Assembly (NCBI GenBank): GCA_019459085.1
Contig: JAIBEW010000032.1
Span: 1 to 64,000, forward strand
Length of the DNA: 64,000 bases
From: Kaistella sp.
GTDB taxonomy: Bacteria; Bacteroidota; Bacteroidia; Flavobacteriales; Weeksellaceae
Direction of reading: 5' to 3'
Below the pieces are notes generated by a model, which searched no databases, was not told where the DNA came from, and worked only from the letters and a program-made list of their open reading frames with translations. The position numbers were made by a program, and so were the translations under genes. Positions 49,020 to 58,486 of the stretch are shown here, piece by piece; the stretch's first letter is position 1, and every line of letters starts with the position of its first letter.

Positions 49020-49916
49020 TTAAATATCCTGCGGGATAGGATTGTACTGCGAATTTTCGATCGTGAGTTCTTTCGTTTTCAGATTATAGTGATCGTTTAC
49101 CGACATCACGTGCACAATTAAATTATCAATGGAAATAGGATCTCCGAGCTCAATATTGGTCAGGTTGGTGTCTTTTATAAATCTGCCGTCGACAAGGATT
49201 ACAAGACCCGACCCAATTGCCGTCATTTTATCGTCATAAATGAAGAGGCCGGTGTCTTCACCCAAACCGATTCCGAGCGTTCTCGGATTGTTGACCACGG
49301 CCTGAAAGAGTCTTCCTATTCTTCCGCGCTGCACAAAATGCGTGTCGATAATTACGTTCTCCATGAATCCAAGACCTTGAGTGGTTTTGATTTCCCCTTT
49401 CAAAAGAGCTTCGTGACTGGATCCCTGATAAATCATATTCTCCGAGGCCGCAGCGGCTCCGGCCGACGTTCCGGCATAAATAAAATCCTGTTCCTGATAT
49501 TTCAAAAGAATGGCTTCATGGAAACGGGTTCCGCCTAAAATGGAAGTCAGGCGCAGCTGGTCTCCACCGGTAAAAATCACGACATCAGCAGCATTTGCTC
49601 TGGCGACCATCGCATCGCTGTTGGCCTGTTCACGGTTTTGGATATCCAAAACATTGACGGTTTTTGAACCGAGGAATTCGAAAGCTTTTTTATATTCGGG
49701 ACCAACAATTTGTGGAATCTGGGAAGCAGTGGTGATGACTTCGATGACCGAATCCTCCTTCAGACGCGATTCGTTGATGATTTTTCTTAAGATTCCTCTT
49801 TCAAAGAAGTTAAGGTTTCTCTCAATGTTCTGATCGTATTCCGTCTCGGCAAAACTCCCTTTATTCACGGCGCCACCGATAATCATTAATTTTCCAACTG
49901 GTATCATACCGTGCAA
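49020..49916 (-). CDS. cphB: Cyanophycinase (peptidase S51)
   Basis: GKLMIIGGAVNKG, VIFTGGDQLRLTSILGGT, YAGTSAGAAAASENMIYQG. Confidence 0.95.
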   Translation of the reverse strand: MHGMIPVGKLMIIGGAVNKGSFAETEYDQNIERNLNFFERGILRKIINESRLKEDSVIEVITTASQIPQIVGPEYKKAFEFLGSKTVNVLDIQNREQANSDAMVARANAADVVIFTGGDQLRLTSILGGTRFHEAILLKYQEQDFIYAGTSAGAAAASENMIYQGSSHEALLKGEIKTTQGLGFMENVIIDTHFVQRGRIGRLFQAVVNNPRTLGIGLGEDTGLFIYDDKMTAIGSGLVILVDGRFIKDTNLTNIELGDPISIDNLIVHVMSVNDHYNLKTKELTIENSQYNPIPQDI

Positions 49917-50105
49917 ATTTAAAAAAATAATTACATCATACTGAATACTTTAGTAAAAATATTCCTCTGAAATATAATCGCTGTTTTTTAAAATTATGAT
50001 GAAAATAGTCTGCTTATTTTTAAAATTATTTTAAATTATTGGGCAATTCTTCTATCTTTGATAATCATTAAAGAATAAACAGCAGAAAATACCGATAATT
50101 AGACT

Positions 50106-52733
50106 ATGAAAATTGAAAAAATACAGGTTTTAAAAGGCCCGAATATCTGGAGCATCCGAAGAAAAAAACTTATTCAGATGCGTTTGGATCTTGAAGAAGT
50201 GGAGCAGTTGCCTACCAATAAAATTGACGGTTTCCGCGAAAGACTGGAACTCCTGATGCCTTCTATGATTTCTCACCGCTGTTCCGAAGGGGTTGAAGGC
50301 GGATTTTTTCAGCGGGTCGAAATGGGAACATGGATGGGTCATGTCATTGAACATATTGCTCTCGAGATCCAGACCTTAGCAGGAATGGAAGCCGGTTTCG
50401 GACGTACGCGAGAAACCAAAACTCCGGGCATTTATAATGTTGTTTTCAGTTATATAGAGGAAAATTGCGGCGTTTATGCGGCTCAACAGGCGGTACAGAT
50501 TGCCGAATTCTTAATGGACGGCAGAGATTATGATCTGGAAGCCTGTATTCTGACCCTGAAAGAACTTCGGGAAAAAGAACGCCTCGGTCCTTCCACAGGA
50601 AGTATTGTTGAAGAAGCAGTTGCGCGGAATATTCCGTGGATCAGGTTGGGTAAAAACTCTCTTGTCCAGTTAGGTTATGGAGTCAACCAGCAACGTTTTC
50701 AGGCGACGATTACGGGAAAGACAAGTTCTATCGCTGTAGATATCGCCTGCAACAAAGAACTGACAAAAAAAATGCTCGATGATGCCGCCATTCCGGTTCC
50801 GATTGGAGATCTGGTGAGTGAAGTGGATGAACTGAAAAGAGTCATCGACAAAATCGGTTATCCGGTTGTTCTGAAACCTTTAAGCGGGAATCACGGACGT
50901 GGACAAACCATCAACGTCACCGACTGGGAAGTGGCCAAAGAAGGCCTCGTACACGCACAGAAGGTGTCCCCGAAAGTAATTGTTGAAAAATTTGTGACCG
51001 GTTTCGATTTCCGCGTACTGGTCATCAACCATAAGCTCGTGGCGGCAGCGAGAAGAGTTCCCGCCCATATCGTTGGCGACGGCGAACTGAATATTCAGCA
51101 ACTCATCGACAAAGAAAACCAGGACCCAAGAAGAGGGTATGGACATGAAAATGTACTGACCGAGATTCTGGTTGACAAAGACACGAATGAACTCCTCGAT
51201 AAATTAAGTTATACCCTTGAAACGGTTCCTAAAAAAGGGGAAATCGTTTACCTGAAATCCACGGCAAACCTTTCTACAGGTGGAACTTCTATTGATGTGA
51301 CCGATATGGTGCATCCGGAAAATGTAACGATGTGCGAAAGGATCTCAAGAATTATAGGTCTTGATGTCTGCGGTGTGGATATTATGGCTGAAAACCTTAC
51401 CCAGCCTTTGAAAGAGAGTGGCGGTGCCATCCTTGAAGTGAATGCTGCGCCCGGTTTCAGGATGCATCTTGCACCGAGTGAAGGACTGCCGAGAAACGTT
51501 GCGGCTCCTGTCGTGGATATGCTGTATCCGCCCGGAAAACCTTTCAGGATTCCGATTATTGCCGTAACCGGAACAAACGGAAAAACGACTACAACAAGAC
51601 TTATCGCCCATATCGTAAAAAACAACGGCTACAGAGTTGGTTTCACGACTTCAGACGGTATTTACATTCAGAATACCATGCTTACGAAAGGCGATACCAC
51701 CGGTCCGATTTCAGCCGAATTTGTGCTGAAAGATCCTACCGTGGAATTTGCCGTTCTGGAAACCGCGAGAGGCGGAATTCTTCGCTCAGGTTTAGGTTTT
51801 AACAGCTGCGACATTGGGGTTCTGACGAATATCAAAGAGGATCACCTCGGCGTGAACGATATCCATAATCTGAAAGATCTTACCCGCGTAAAAAGAGTTG
51901 TGCTGGATGCCGTGAAAAAAGACGGTTGGTGCGTGCTGAATGCTGACGACGAATATTCCATGAGGATTATCAATGACCTCGATTCCAAGGTGGCCATTTT
52001 CAGTCTCGACGAGAACAATCCCCATATCCGCAAGTTTGCGAAAGAAGGGAAGATCACCTGCGTGTACGAAGAAGGCTTCATCACCATTAAAAAAGGAGAC
52101 TGGAAAATACGCATTGCCAAAGCCATCAATATTCCGATCACGATGGAAGGCAAGGCAAGATTTATGATCTCGAACGCGCTGGCGGCAAGTTTAGCCACGT
52201 ATTTATACGGATTCGAGATTGAAGACATCGCCAATTCATTGAGAACATTCATTCCGAGTGCACAACTGACACCCGGAAGACTGAATATCTTTAAATTCAA
52301 GAAATTCAACGTGCTTATTGATTTTGCGCATAACCCTGCAGGTTACGAAGCCATTGAGGATTTCCTGAAAAACGTAGACGCTACGAAGAAAATCGGAATT
52401 ATTTCCGGAGTCGGAGACCGACGCGATGAAGACATCCGGGAATGCGGTAAAATTGCCGGAAGGATGTTCGATTATATCATCATCAGAAACGAAAAGCACC
52501 TGCGCGGAAGAACCGAAGAAGAGATCAACGGTCTCATCATTACGGGGATTCAAGAGTCGGGTAGAGATGTGAGCTACGAAAGCATCCCTAAAGAAATCGA
52601 AGCCCTAAAACATGCCATGAGCATGGCCGAAGAAGGAACCTTTATCACCGCCTTAAGCGATGTGGTTTCCAATGCCATCGATCTGGTTCAGGAATACCAA
52701 AACAAGGAGATCTTAGAGGAAGGACTGCACTGA
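50106..52733 (+). CDS. cphA: Cyanophycin synthetase
   Basis: 875 aa; GPNIWSIRRKKLIQMRLDLEEVEQLPTNKI, ATP-grasp KPLSGNHGRGQTINV, Mur-ligase GTNGKTTTTRLIAHIV. Confidence 0.97.
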   Translation: MKIEKIQVLKGPNIWSIRRKKLIQMRLDLEEVEQLPTNKIDGFRERLELLMPSMISHRCSEGVEGGFFQRVEMGTWMGHVIEHIALEIQTLAGMEAGFGRTRETKTPGIYNVVFSYIEENCGVYAAQQAVQIAEFLMDGRDYDLEACILTLKELREKERLGPSTGSIVEEAVARNIPWIRLGKNSLVQLGYGVNQQRFQATITGKTSSIAVDIACNKELTKKMLDDAAIPVPIGDLVSEVDELKRVIDKIGYPVVLKPLSGNHGRGQTINVTDWEVAKEGLVHAQKVSPKVIVEKFVTGFDFRVLVINHKLVAAARRVPAHIVGDGELNIQQLIDKENQDPRRGYGHENVLTEILVDKDTNELLDKLSYTLETVPKKGEIVYLKSTANLSTGGTSIDVTDMVHPENVTMCERISRIIGLDVCGVDIMAENLTQPLKESGGAILEVNAAPGFRMHLAPSEGLPRNVAAPVVDMLYPPGKPFRIPIIAVTGTNGKTTTTRLIAHIVKNNGYRVGFTTSDGIYIQNTMLTKGDTTGPISAEFVLKDPTVEFAVLETARGGILRSGLGFNSCDIGVLTNIKEDHLGVNDIHNLKDLTRVKRVVLDAVKKDGWCVLNADDEYSMRIINDLDSKVAIFSLDENNPHIRKFAKEGKITCVYEEGFITIKKGDWKIRIAKAINIPITMEGKARFMISNALAASLATYLYGFEIEDIANSLRTFIPSAQLTPGRLNIFKFKKFNVLIDFAHNPAGYEAIEDFLKNVDATKKIGIISGVGDRRDEDIRECGKIAGRMFDYIIIRNEKHLRGRTEEEINGLIITGIQESGRDVSYESIPKEIEALKHAMSMAEEGTFITALSDVVSNAIDLVQEYQNKEILEEGLH

Positions 52734-52757
52734 ACAGCTTCTTTTTGACATAATAAA

Positions 52758-52787
52758 GTCCCGGTGGAAGCCGGGATTTTTTTCTGC
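52758..52787 (+). terminator. Intrinsic terminator downstream of cphA
   Basis: TCCCGG-TGGAAG-CCGGGA-TTTTTTT. Confidence 0.85.
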
Positions 52788-52940
52788 ATTAAATTTCCGA
52801 TCTCAAAAAAATGTATCCTGTCATTCTGAACGCAGCGCAGCATAGTGAAGAATCTTTCGATAGGTCGTGATATTTGTTCCTCTTAAAGAGAGAGATTGAC
52901 TTCGTCGAATCAATTCGTCAGGGTTCTATCGAAGATTTAG

Positions 52941-53156
52941 TTAGGTAGGAACCTCAGGGTTTTCCGGCGGCTCCCCCTGTCTGTTTGCTAACAAGATCTT
53001 GTAATGATCTGTTAAGGCATTCAACCGATTAATGAGTGTGATATCTGCGTTGCGGAGTTTGGTTAATTCAATAGCATTCATAGCATTTGTGCTTTGGCTA
53101 AATGAATTACTGAGTGAAAAAACTGTTTTCCTGTATACTTTTACCCGAAAGTTCAA
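52941..53156 (-). other. Short ORF resembling the C-terminal end of a DUF6261-like Bacteroidota protein; possible remnant
   Basis: MNAIELTKLRNADITLINRLNALTDHYKILLANRQGEPPENPEVPT; the upstream part of the ORF is made of repeat sequence. Confidence 0.3.
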
Positions 53157-53312
53157 AGCACGTGTGCGACAACCCTTCTGGTGCTCCCGAAAGTCTCTTG
53201 CACTGGTGTATAGACCTTTCGGGTGTTCCCGAAAACCTCAAACACGATATAATGACTTTTCGGGAAGACCTGAAAGCTCAAAGCACGCGTGCGAAAACCT
53301 TTCAGGAAATTG
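53144..53312. repeat. Four tandem degenerate units of about 42 bp, two with internal TTTCGGG / CCCGAAA inverted symmetry
   Basis: Unit starts at 53144, 53186, 53228, 53269: CCCGAAAGTTCAAAGCACGTG.. / CCCGAAAGTCTCTTGCACTGG..CTTTCGGGTGTT / CCCGAAAACCTCAAACACG..CTTTTCGGGAAGA / CCTGAAAGCTCAAAGCACGCG..CCTTTCAGG. Confidence 0.8.
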
Positions 53313-53517
53313 GGAAGCACTGCCATCATTTTATGCTAAAAATAAGTTGCATCGGGATGCACTTCTTCTCTTTTTGAGTGCTTGAACAGACTGTACTGCT
53401 TCCGGTTATCCAAATCAAAATTATAAAATAATTCTAATACGTTGGAGGTTAGATGGTTAATTTTTTTTGGAAAATTTTAGAAAAGCCTGGAGAAAGGTTT
53501 AAGCGCAAGCGGGGGAA

Positions 53518-53787
53518 TTAAAAAGTATTTAAATTGAAATTAAATTCTCCCATGTAGAGATGGTTGATCCTCATATATAAATAGACCAACGCAAAAACTA
53601 AAAGATAGATAAGTATAACAAAAAAATACTTGACTTTTTCATTTTTCGCTTTTGGATCATTTTGAATCTCAATGGTTGTATAAATCATATTCACCACAAA
53701 TATTAATAGTATGACAATCGTTATGGGAATAAATTTACACCAAAATAAAGTCAGGATGCCAAGTGAGATCAAAATATTCCTAATCAT
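53518..53787 (-). CDS. Hypothetical small membrane protein
   Basis: 89 aa, two to three TM helices; AT-rich. Confidence 0.6.
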   Translation of the reverse strand: MIRNILISLGILTLFWCKFIPITIVILLIFVVNMIYTTIEIQNDPKAKNEKVKYFFVILIYLLVFALVYLYMRINHLYMGEFNFNLNTF

Positions 53788-53908
53788 TTTTTAATTTTTT
53801 ATATCTAATAATTCTTTTAATAAAAAGTTGCAGCGGTGTTTGATCAAAGATAGATATTTTTTAAAATGGTGCAAAGTCGTGTGGCTTTGGCAGCGAGGGA
53901 GCAATACT

Positions 53909-54316
53909 TCATAGATGTACAAAAAAAGACCCTACATTCTCATTATTTTCATATCTCTCAAACTCAATATTAAATAAATTTTCAAGACTATCTTCAATTA
54001 TCATTTCCTCCCATCCTTTGTTTTTAAAGTTTTCAATCAATTCACCTTCAGTAATTTTAATTATATCAGAATAATACAAATTATTATCTAATATATATTT
54101 TAGTAAATCAATCAAATTTATTATTTGTGATGTTTTTAATTGGACTTCCCATTTAAAATAAACTTCTTCGTCATCTTCATCAGAATCATTCCAAATTATT
54201 TGTCCAAACAGTTTATTGTTTTCAAATTTTATAAATTTTATTTCATCTGCCTTATAGATAGTCAAAAATAGAGTTGCAAACTCAAATACTAATTTATCAT
54301 AATTACTTTGTTGCAT
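53909..54316 (-). CDS. Hypothetical acidic protein
   Basis: 135-aa ORF in an AT-rich accessory segment. Confidence 0.55.
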   Translation of the reverse strand: MQQSNYDKLVFEFATLFLTIYKADEIKFIKFENNKLFGQIIWNDSDEDDEEVYFKWEVQLKTSQIINLIDLLKYILDNNLYYSDIIKITEGELIENFKNKGWEEMIIEDSLENLFNIEFERYENNENVGSFFVHL

Positions 54317-54450
54317 TTTAAAGAATTTTACGGCTTTATCAGTTAATTGAATATGTTTTGAATCTATTGCGCAAAGTATCTATTTTTTAGGTGGCGCAAA
54401 GTCGAAAGGCTATGCGCAGCTTGATAACTCTCGGAAATTATAGTACTGCT

Positions 54451-55122
54451 TTACTTTATATACACTTTTAATTCAATACTTTTTTTTCGATCAATATTAG
54501 GCTGATCAGTTACAAGTTTGATTTTATCAATCACAACACTGTCTCCTTTTGTAAGATTAAGAATTTGTTCTTTTGCAAAATGACCAAATTCAGCACCTTC
54601 ATTTATTATCCAATCGTGTTTATTAATTTTATATTCAAAGCTTTCTACCTCCGATAATGCTATAACCAATTGTGGAATATGAATTTTTATTTTTGAGGCG
54701 GCAAGTTCTTCTTTTGATAATCTGACATTCCCATAATCCTCATGGATACTGACATAAGATTTCTGAATATTTAAAATCCGAAACTCCCTCCTGTCGGTAA
54801 ATTGTTTTCCATTATGATAACCTGTTACCAATATCTCAGTTGTAAGACCCAGTGTTGGAGCAATATAATATTCATTTTCACCTACTTTATGAATATCCCT
54901 TCCTGTGACCTTAATACTGTCCATGTTGGGCATATAAATCGTTAATCGATTTCTAATCCCCCGATAAACGATATTTAACATTTTATTTTCAATGATGGAT
55001 TTTACTTCGGTTTTTCCGTCTGGTTTAACAGATTGTCCTATTGTACATTGAATACAACAGATTAATATAATAAGAAGAAGTGCTTTTCTCATAAAACTGA
55101 ATTGTTTAAGTGAACGTTTCAT
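54451..55122 (-). CDS. Secreted protein with GldM C-terminal-like domain
   Basis: Signal peptide LLIILICCIQCTIGQ; LNIVYRGIRNRLTIYMPNMDSIKVTG resembles the GldM C-terminal repeat. Confidence 0.55.
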   Translation of the reverse strand: MKRSLKQFSFMRKALLLIILICCIQCTIGQSVKPDGKTEVKSIIENKMLNIVYRGIRNRLTIYMPNMDSIKVTGRDIHKVGENEYYIAPTLGLTTEILVTGYHNGKQFTDRREFRILNIQKSYVSIHEDYGNVRLSKEELAASKIKIHIPQLVIALSEVESFEYKINKHDWIINEGAEFGHFAKEQILNLTKGDSVVIDKIKLVTDQPNIDRKKSIELKVYIK

Positions 55123-55133
55123 GATATTAAAAT

Positions 55134-55460
55134 TTAATTAATATTGTTGCAGAGAATATTTTCTACATCGTCTACTATTTCTTTGTTTTCTGATTTGTTG
55201 ATTATAAGGGAAAAAACACCTCTCCCTCTCAATATTTTCGCAACTAAATCACCATTTTTTTCAACTCTGATTTCATCCTTTGATAAAATATAAAACTTAT
55301 AGTTTTTTGCAATAACTGAATCCTTATTTGCATTTACTTTATTGTAAAACCTTTCAAAATTAATACTGTTAAAGCAAGATAAGGCATTTTCTTGTTTATT
55401 CTTATTACAAGAAGCATTTAGAAAAAACATTAAAATGAGTATTACTATTTTAGCATTCAT
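55134..55460 (-). CDS. Hypothetical lipoprotein
   Basis: 108 aa; MNAKIVILILMFFLNASCNKNK lipobox. Confidence 0.6.
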   Translation of the reverse strand: MNAKIVILILMFFLNASCNKNKQENALSCFNSINFERFYNKVNANKDSVIAKNYKFYILSKDEIRVEKNGDLVAKILRGRGVFSLIINKSENKEIVDDVENILCNNIN

Positions 55461-55549
55461 AATTTGTAATCTCCTGATTTTATCCTTTGAAATACTGCCG
55501 ACCCATTTAGCATTGCACCTTCATTTTTACAAATGTCTCTGGTTTCAAA

Positions 55550-56497
55550 TTATTCTTTTCTCTTAAATGTCTTTACTATATTCTTTATGTCAGTAACTGC
55601 ATTTTCACTTCCTGTTGCATAAGTTCCAACGAAAAGGTAATACCCTCCATTGTCATCAAATAAAATGACCTGATACATTTCTTCGTCATCCTTGTCATTG
55701 TTTTTTGCAAAAAGCTCAAACCCCTTAAGGTGGTTAATTTCAATTTCGTTAATTCCTTTGCTTGGAATTACAGAGTAGTCATCGGGATATTTTTTTAATC
55801 TTGAAATACAAAACAATTTTTTGTTTGCAATTTCGACTTTTGAGAATGATTTGTCAGTCAGTAAACTTGCTTTGTCAACGCTTTCAGTAGGTGTTTTCAA
55901 ATCTCTGTTAAATATCATCCCATTTCCAATTACTGCTTTGAATTTTAAAAAACCAGCATTTTCGTCTAAAGAATAGTTCAAAGCTTCTCTTGGATTTGTT
56001 TTTAAGTCAGATTGAACAATGGTTGTTAATATACTTTGCTTAATTTTCTCTCCTAATTGCAATGAATCTTTTAAATAAACTCCGTTTATTAATGTAGTTG
56101 ACTTTTCGTTTCCGTAAATTAAGATGTGTTTCGAAAATAACATTCCATTGGCTTGGTGGTCTAATTCAACTAGTAATCCATTAAATTCAGCTACTTTGAT
56201 TTCCTTTTTAGTCTTTAATACCATTCCTCTTGTTTTCAGCATTTCGGAATTAAAGCCTTTGGTGATTTCTGAATATGGTCCAGGAATTTCAACTGACATA
56301 ATCATAGAAGTTTGATCAACTGGATTTTGAAATCCTTTAAAATTGTCGGATTGTTCAAATGAAACTGGCGGAATAATAAAAATGTTTGTTCCACTGATTT
56401 GTTGATGTTTTTCGGTTTTTTGTTTTGGTAATTCCTGTCCAAATCCAATTATTGAAATTGCAAGAAACAGGGTCGTTATTCTAAGTTTTATTGTCAT
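55550..56497 (-). CDS. Hypothetical secreted protein
   Basis: Start revised to MTIKLRITTLFLAISIIGFGQ signal peptide. Confidence 0.65.
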   Translation of the reverse strand: MTIKLRITTLFLAISIIGFGQELPKQKTEKHQQISGTNIFIIPPVSFEQSDNFKGFQNPVDQTSMIMSVEIPGPYSEITKGFNSEMLKTRGMVLKTKKEIKVAEFNGLLVELDHQANGMLFSKHILIYGNEKSTTLINGVYLKDSLQLGEKIKQSILTTIVQSDLKTNPREALNYSLDENAGFLKFKAVIGNGMIFNRDLKTPTESVDKASLLTDKSFSKVEIANKKLFCISRLKKYPDDYSVIPSKGINEIEINHLKGFELFAKNNDKDDEEMYQVILFDDNGGYYLFVGTYATGSENAVTDIKNIVKTFKRKE

Positions 56498-56574
56498 TTC
56501 ATTTTGTTTAATTGCACACAACTAGCAAATATTTGCGATTGCTATATGTTGTAATTTATCTTAACGAGCAAGCC

Positions 56575-56991
56575 TTAATTTCCAATTTTAATCTCAATAA
56601 GCTGCAGAAGATCTTCAAAACCGGAGCGGTCTTTTACGTCAATGCGTATTCCGCGGCCTTCGGCATAAGGTTTTGCAGCCTGCAATTCGTTTTTAATGGT
56701 CTCTGAAATGGTACTTGTCATAATCTGATCCATCGCTTTCTGCCCAAAGACAAAGGCTGCTTTGAAATACCCGTCCCGCGGCAGCAGGTAAATCAGGACC
56801 CGTTTTTTGTCTTTGATGCGGTAACTCCATCCGAATTTTTCTCCGGAAAAGTTCCATTCGGCAAGCGTAAATGGCGCCGTTTCCTTCGTAAAGTTTTCCA
56901 GATCCTGCCAGATTGGATAGGTTGCTCCGAGGGCTTTTTCGAGTTCGGCGGAAGTGGGCGTGAGGGTTTTATCGGTGAAGATGCTTTTCAT
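56575..56991 (-). CDS. DUF3788 family protein
   Basis: LGATYPIWQDLENF...EWNFSGEKFGWSYRIKDKKRVLIYLLPRDGYFKAAFVFG. Confidence 0.85.
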   Translation of the reverse strand: MKSIFTDKTLTPTSAELEKALGATYPIWQDLENFTKETAPFTLAEWNFSGEKFGWSYRIKDKKRVLIYLLPRDGYFKAAFVFGQKAMDQIMTSTISETIKNELQAAKPYAEGRGIRIDVKDRSGFEDLLQLIEIKIGN

Positions 56992-57014
56992 GGCTATTTG
57001 ATGTAAGGTCAGCT

Positions 57015-57581
57015 TTATTCCGCTGGTGCCGAGGGATGATCGATGACTCCGCGTTTTTTAAAACGCAGGTAAAGTACAATACCAAAAAGAAGTTCAATCA
57101 TTCCGCCTGAGAGTGCAGAGGTGAAGGCGTCTGACTGAAGGGTGAAGAGGGCGTAGGCAGCCAGGCCTAAAATGCCACCCAGAATCCAGTACATGCGCTG
57201 GCCGTAGAGACTCGCAAAGGTGAGGTAACGGCCGCCAATGATGAGCAGCATTCCCTGAAAGAACCATTCCGGTTTCACGAAAGACAAACCGTACGCGAGC
57301 GGAATGCACATGATCATCCAAACGGTTGCTTCCATGGCGGCTTTCCCGAGGGGATTGCTTTTATCATGTTTTCCGGTAACGCCTACGATTTTGCCGATCA
57401 AAGTACTGAGTGGAAAGATCATCATTCCTCCGATGATTAAAGCCCACATGCCGGTATGGGAGCCGTAGAGGTTCACCGCAAGGGCGGAAGCGCTCCAGAC
57501 CAGTCCGGAGACAAAGACCCCGACGGAACCATCCCCATATCCAGTTCTCATATTATTTTGGGCGTGGTGAAAATTATTCAT
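57015..57581 (-). CDS. DUF7010-like integral membrane protein
   Basis: 188 aa, five or six TM segments. Confidence 0.55.
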   Translation of the reverse strand: MNNFHHAQNNMRTGYGDGSVGVFVSGLVWSASALAVNLYGSHTGMWALIIGGMMIFPLSTLIGKIVGVTGKHDKSNPLGKAAMEATVWMIMCIPLAYGLSFVKPEWFFQGMLLIIGGRYLTFASLYGQRMYWILGGILGLAAYALFTLQSDAFTSALSGGMIELLFGIVLYLRFKKRGVIDHPSAPAE

Positions 57582-57655
57582 AAGTTGTTTTTAGTTTTTC
57601 TGTAATTGGTTCCCACCAGTAGATGCATTGATAATAGAATATTGCGAAATGTTTG

Positions 57656-58312
57656 TTATTTAATCTTTCTTGAATTCATTTCTGAATACAGTTTATATTC
57701 AATTTTTGGAAACTTTGCATATACCTGGTCATATAATATCTTAGCTTCTTTGTATTTTCCCATTTCGTCATAAAGTAATGATAACATATAAACAGATTCC
57801 ATTTGATCAGGTTCATTTTTTAGTATTTCTTTGTACATCCTTTCCGCTTCCACATATTTATTGTTTGCAAAATTCCAATTGGCCATTTCCCAATAATCAT
57901 TTATATTTTGTGATTCCTTGAATTTTTGAGAGAGCGAATCTAAACTAATGCTTTCATACTCTTTCTTAAATGTATTTATTCCGATTTTTTTGAGGTCTTC
58001 CAAATGAAAATAGAATGCATCACATTTTCTGATGAGTCGAATCATAAGGTCTTTCATGAAATCCTGACCATGTTCAATTCCTTTTTGGAAGTTGTCCTGC
58101 TGCTCATCTAATATATAAAGTTCTTCTAAATCTTTTTGATAGTTGGGAATTACTTTTTCAGAGCAATCTTCAAAAGTTTTGTCGGTATAATTTGTTTCTT
58201 TAGATACACAATCACAGAATTCGTTATCAAGTTTATTGATGAATTCTTGTGCAGATAACTTGCAAATTATTGAAGTTGAAATGAGGAAAGTTAAAAGTAG
58301 TATTGTTTTCAT
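57656..58312 (-). CDS. Secreted TPR-containing protein
   Basis: Start revised to MKTILLLTFLISTSIICKLSAQ; TPR-like C-terminus NKYVEAERMYKEILKNEPDQMESVYMLSLLYDEMGKYKEAKILYDQ. Confidence 0.65.
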   Translation of the reverse strand: MKTILLLTFLISTSIICKLSAQEFINKLDNEFCDCVSKETNYTDKTFEDCSEKVIPNYQKDLEELYILDEQQDNFQKGIEHGQDFMKDLMIRLIRKCDAFYFHLEDLKKIGINTFKKEYESISLDSLSQKFKESQNINDYWEMANWNFANNKYVEAERMYKEILKNEPDQMESVYMLSLLYDEMGKYKEAKILYDQVYAKFPKIEYKLYSEMNSRKIK

Positions 58313-58486
58313 TTTTGAAGTAGAATTGTCATAATATTCCCTAGTAAACAATTGGGGTGTATTCTATACTAATATAATTTAAAAATGTCATACTGCAATA
58401 CCGCAGCATATCTGCTTTACTAATTGCACCATTACGGGTATTGTTATATAATAGATTACGGTTTTAAGGTGTAGATACTTTAAGCG

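Noticed and set aside
53032-53385. ORFs 53032..53385 and 53114..53377 as real proteins
   Set aside because: Consist almost entirely of the 42-bp repeat; reported as repeat, coding status unproven.
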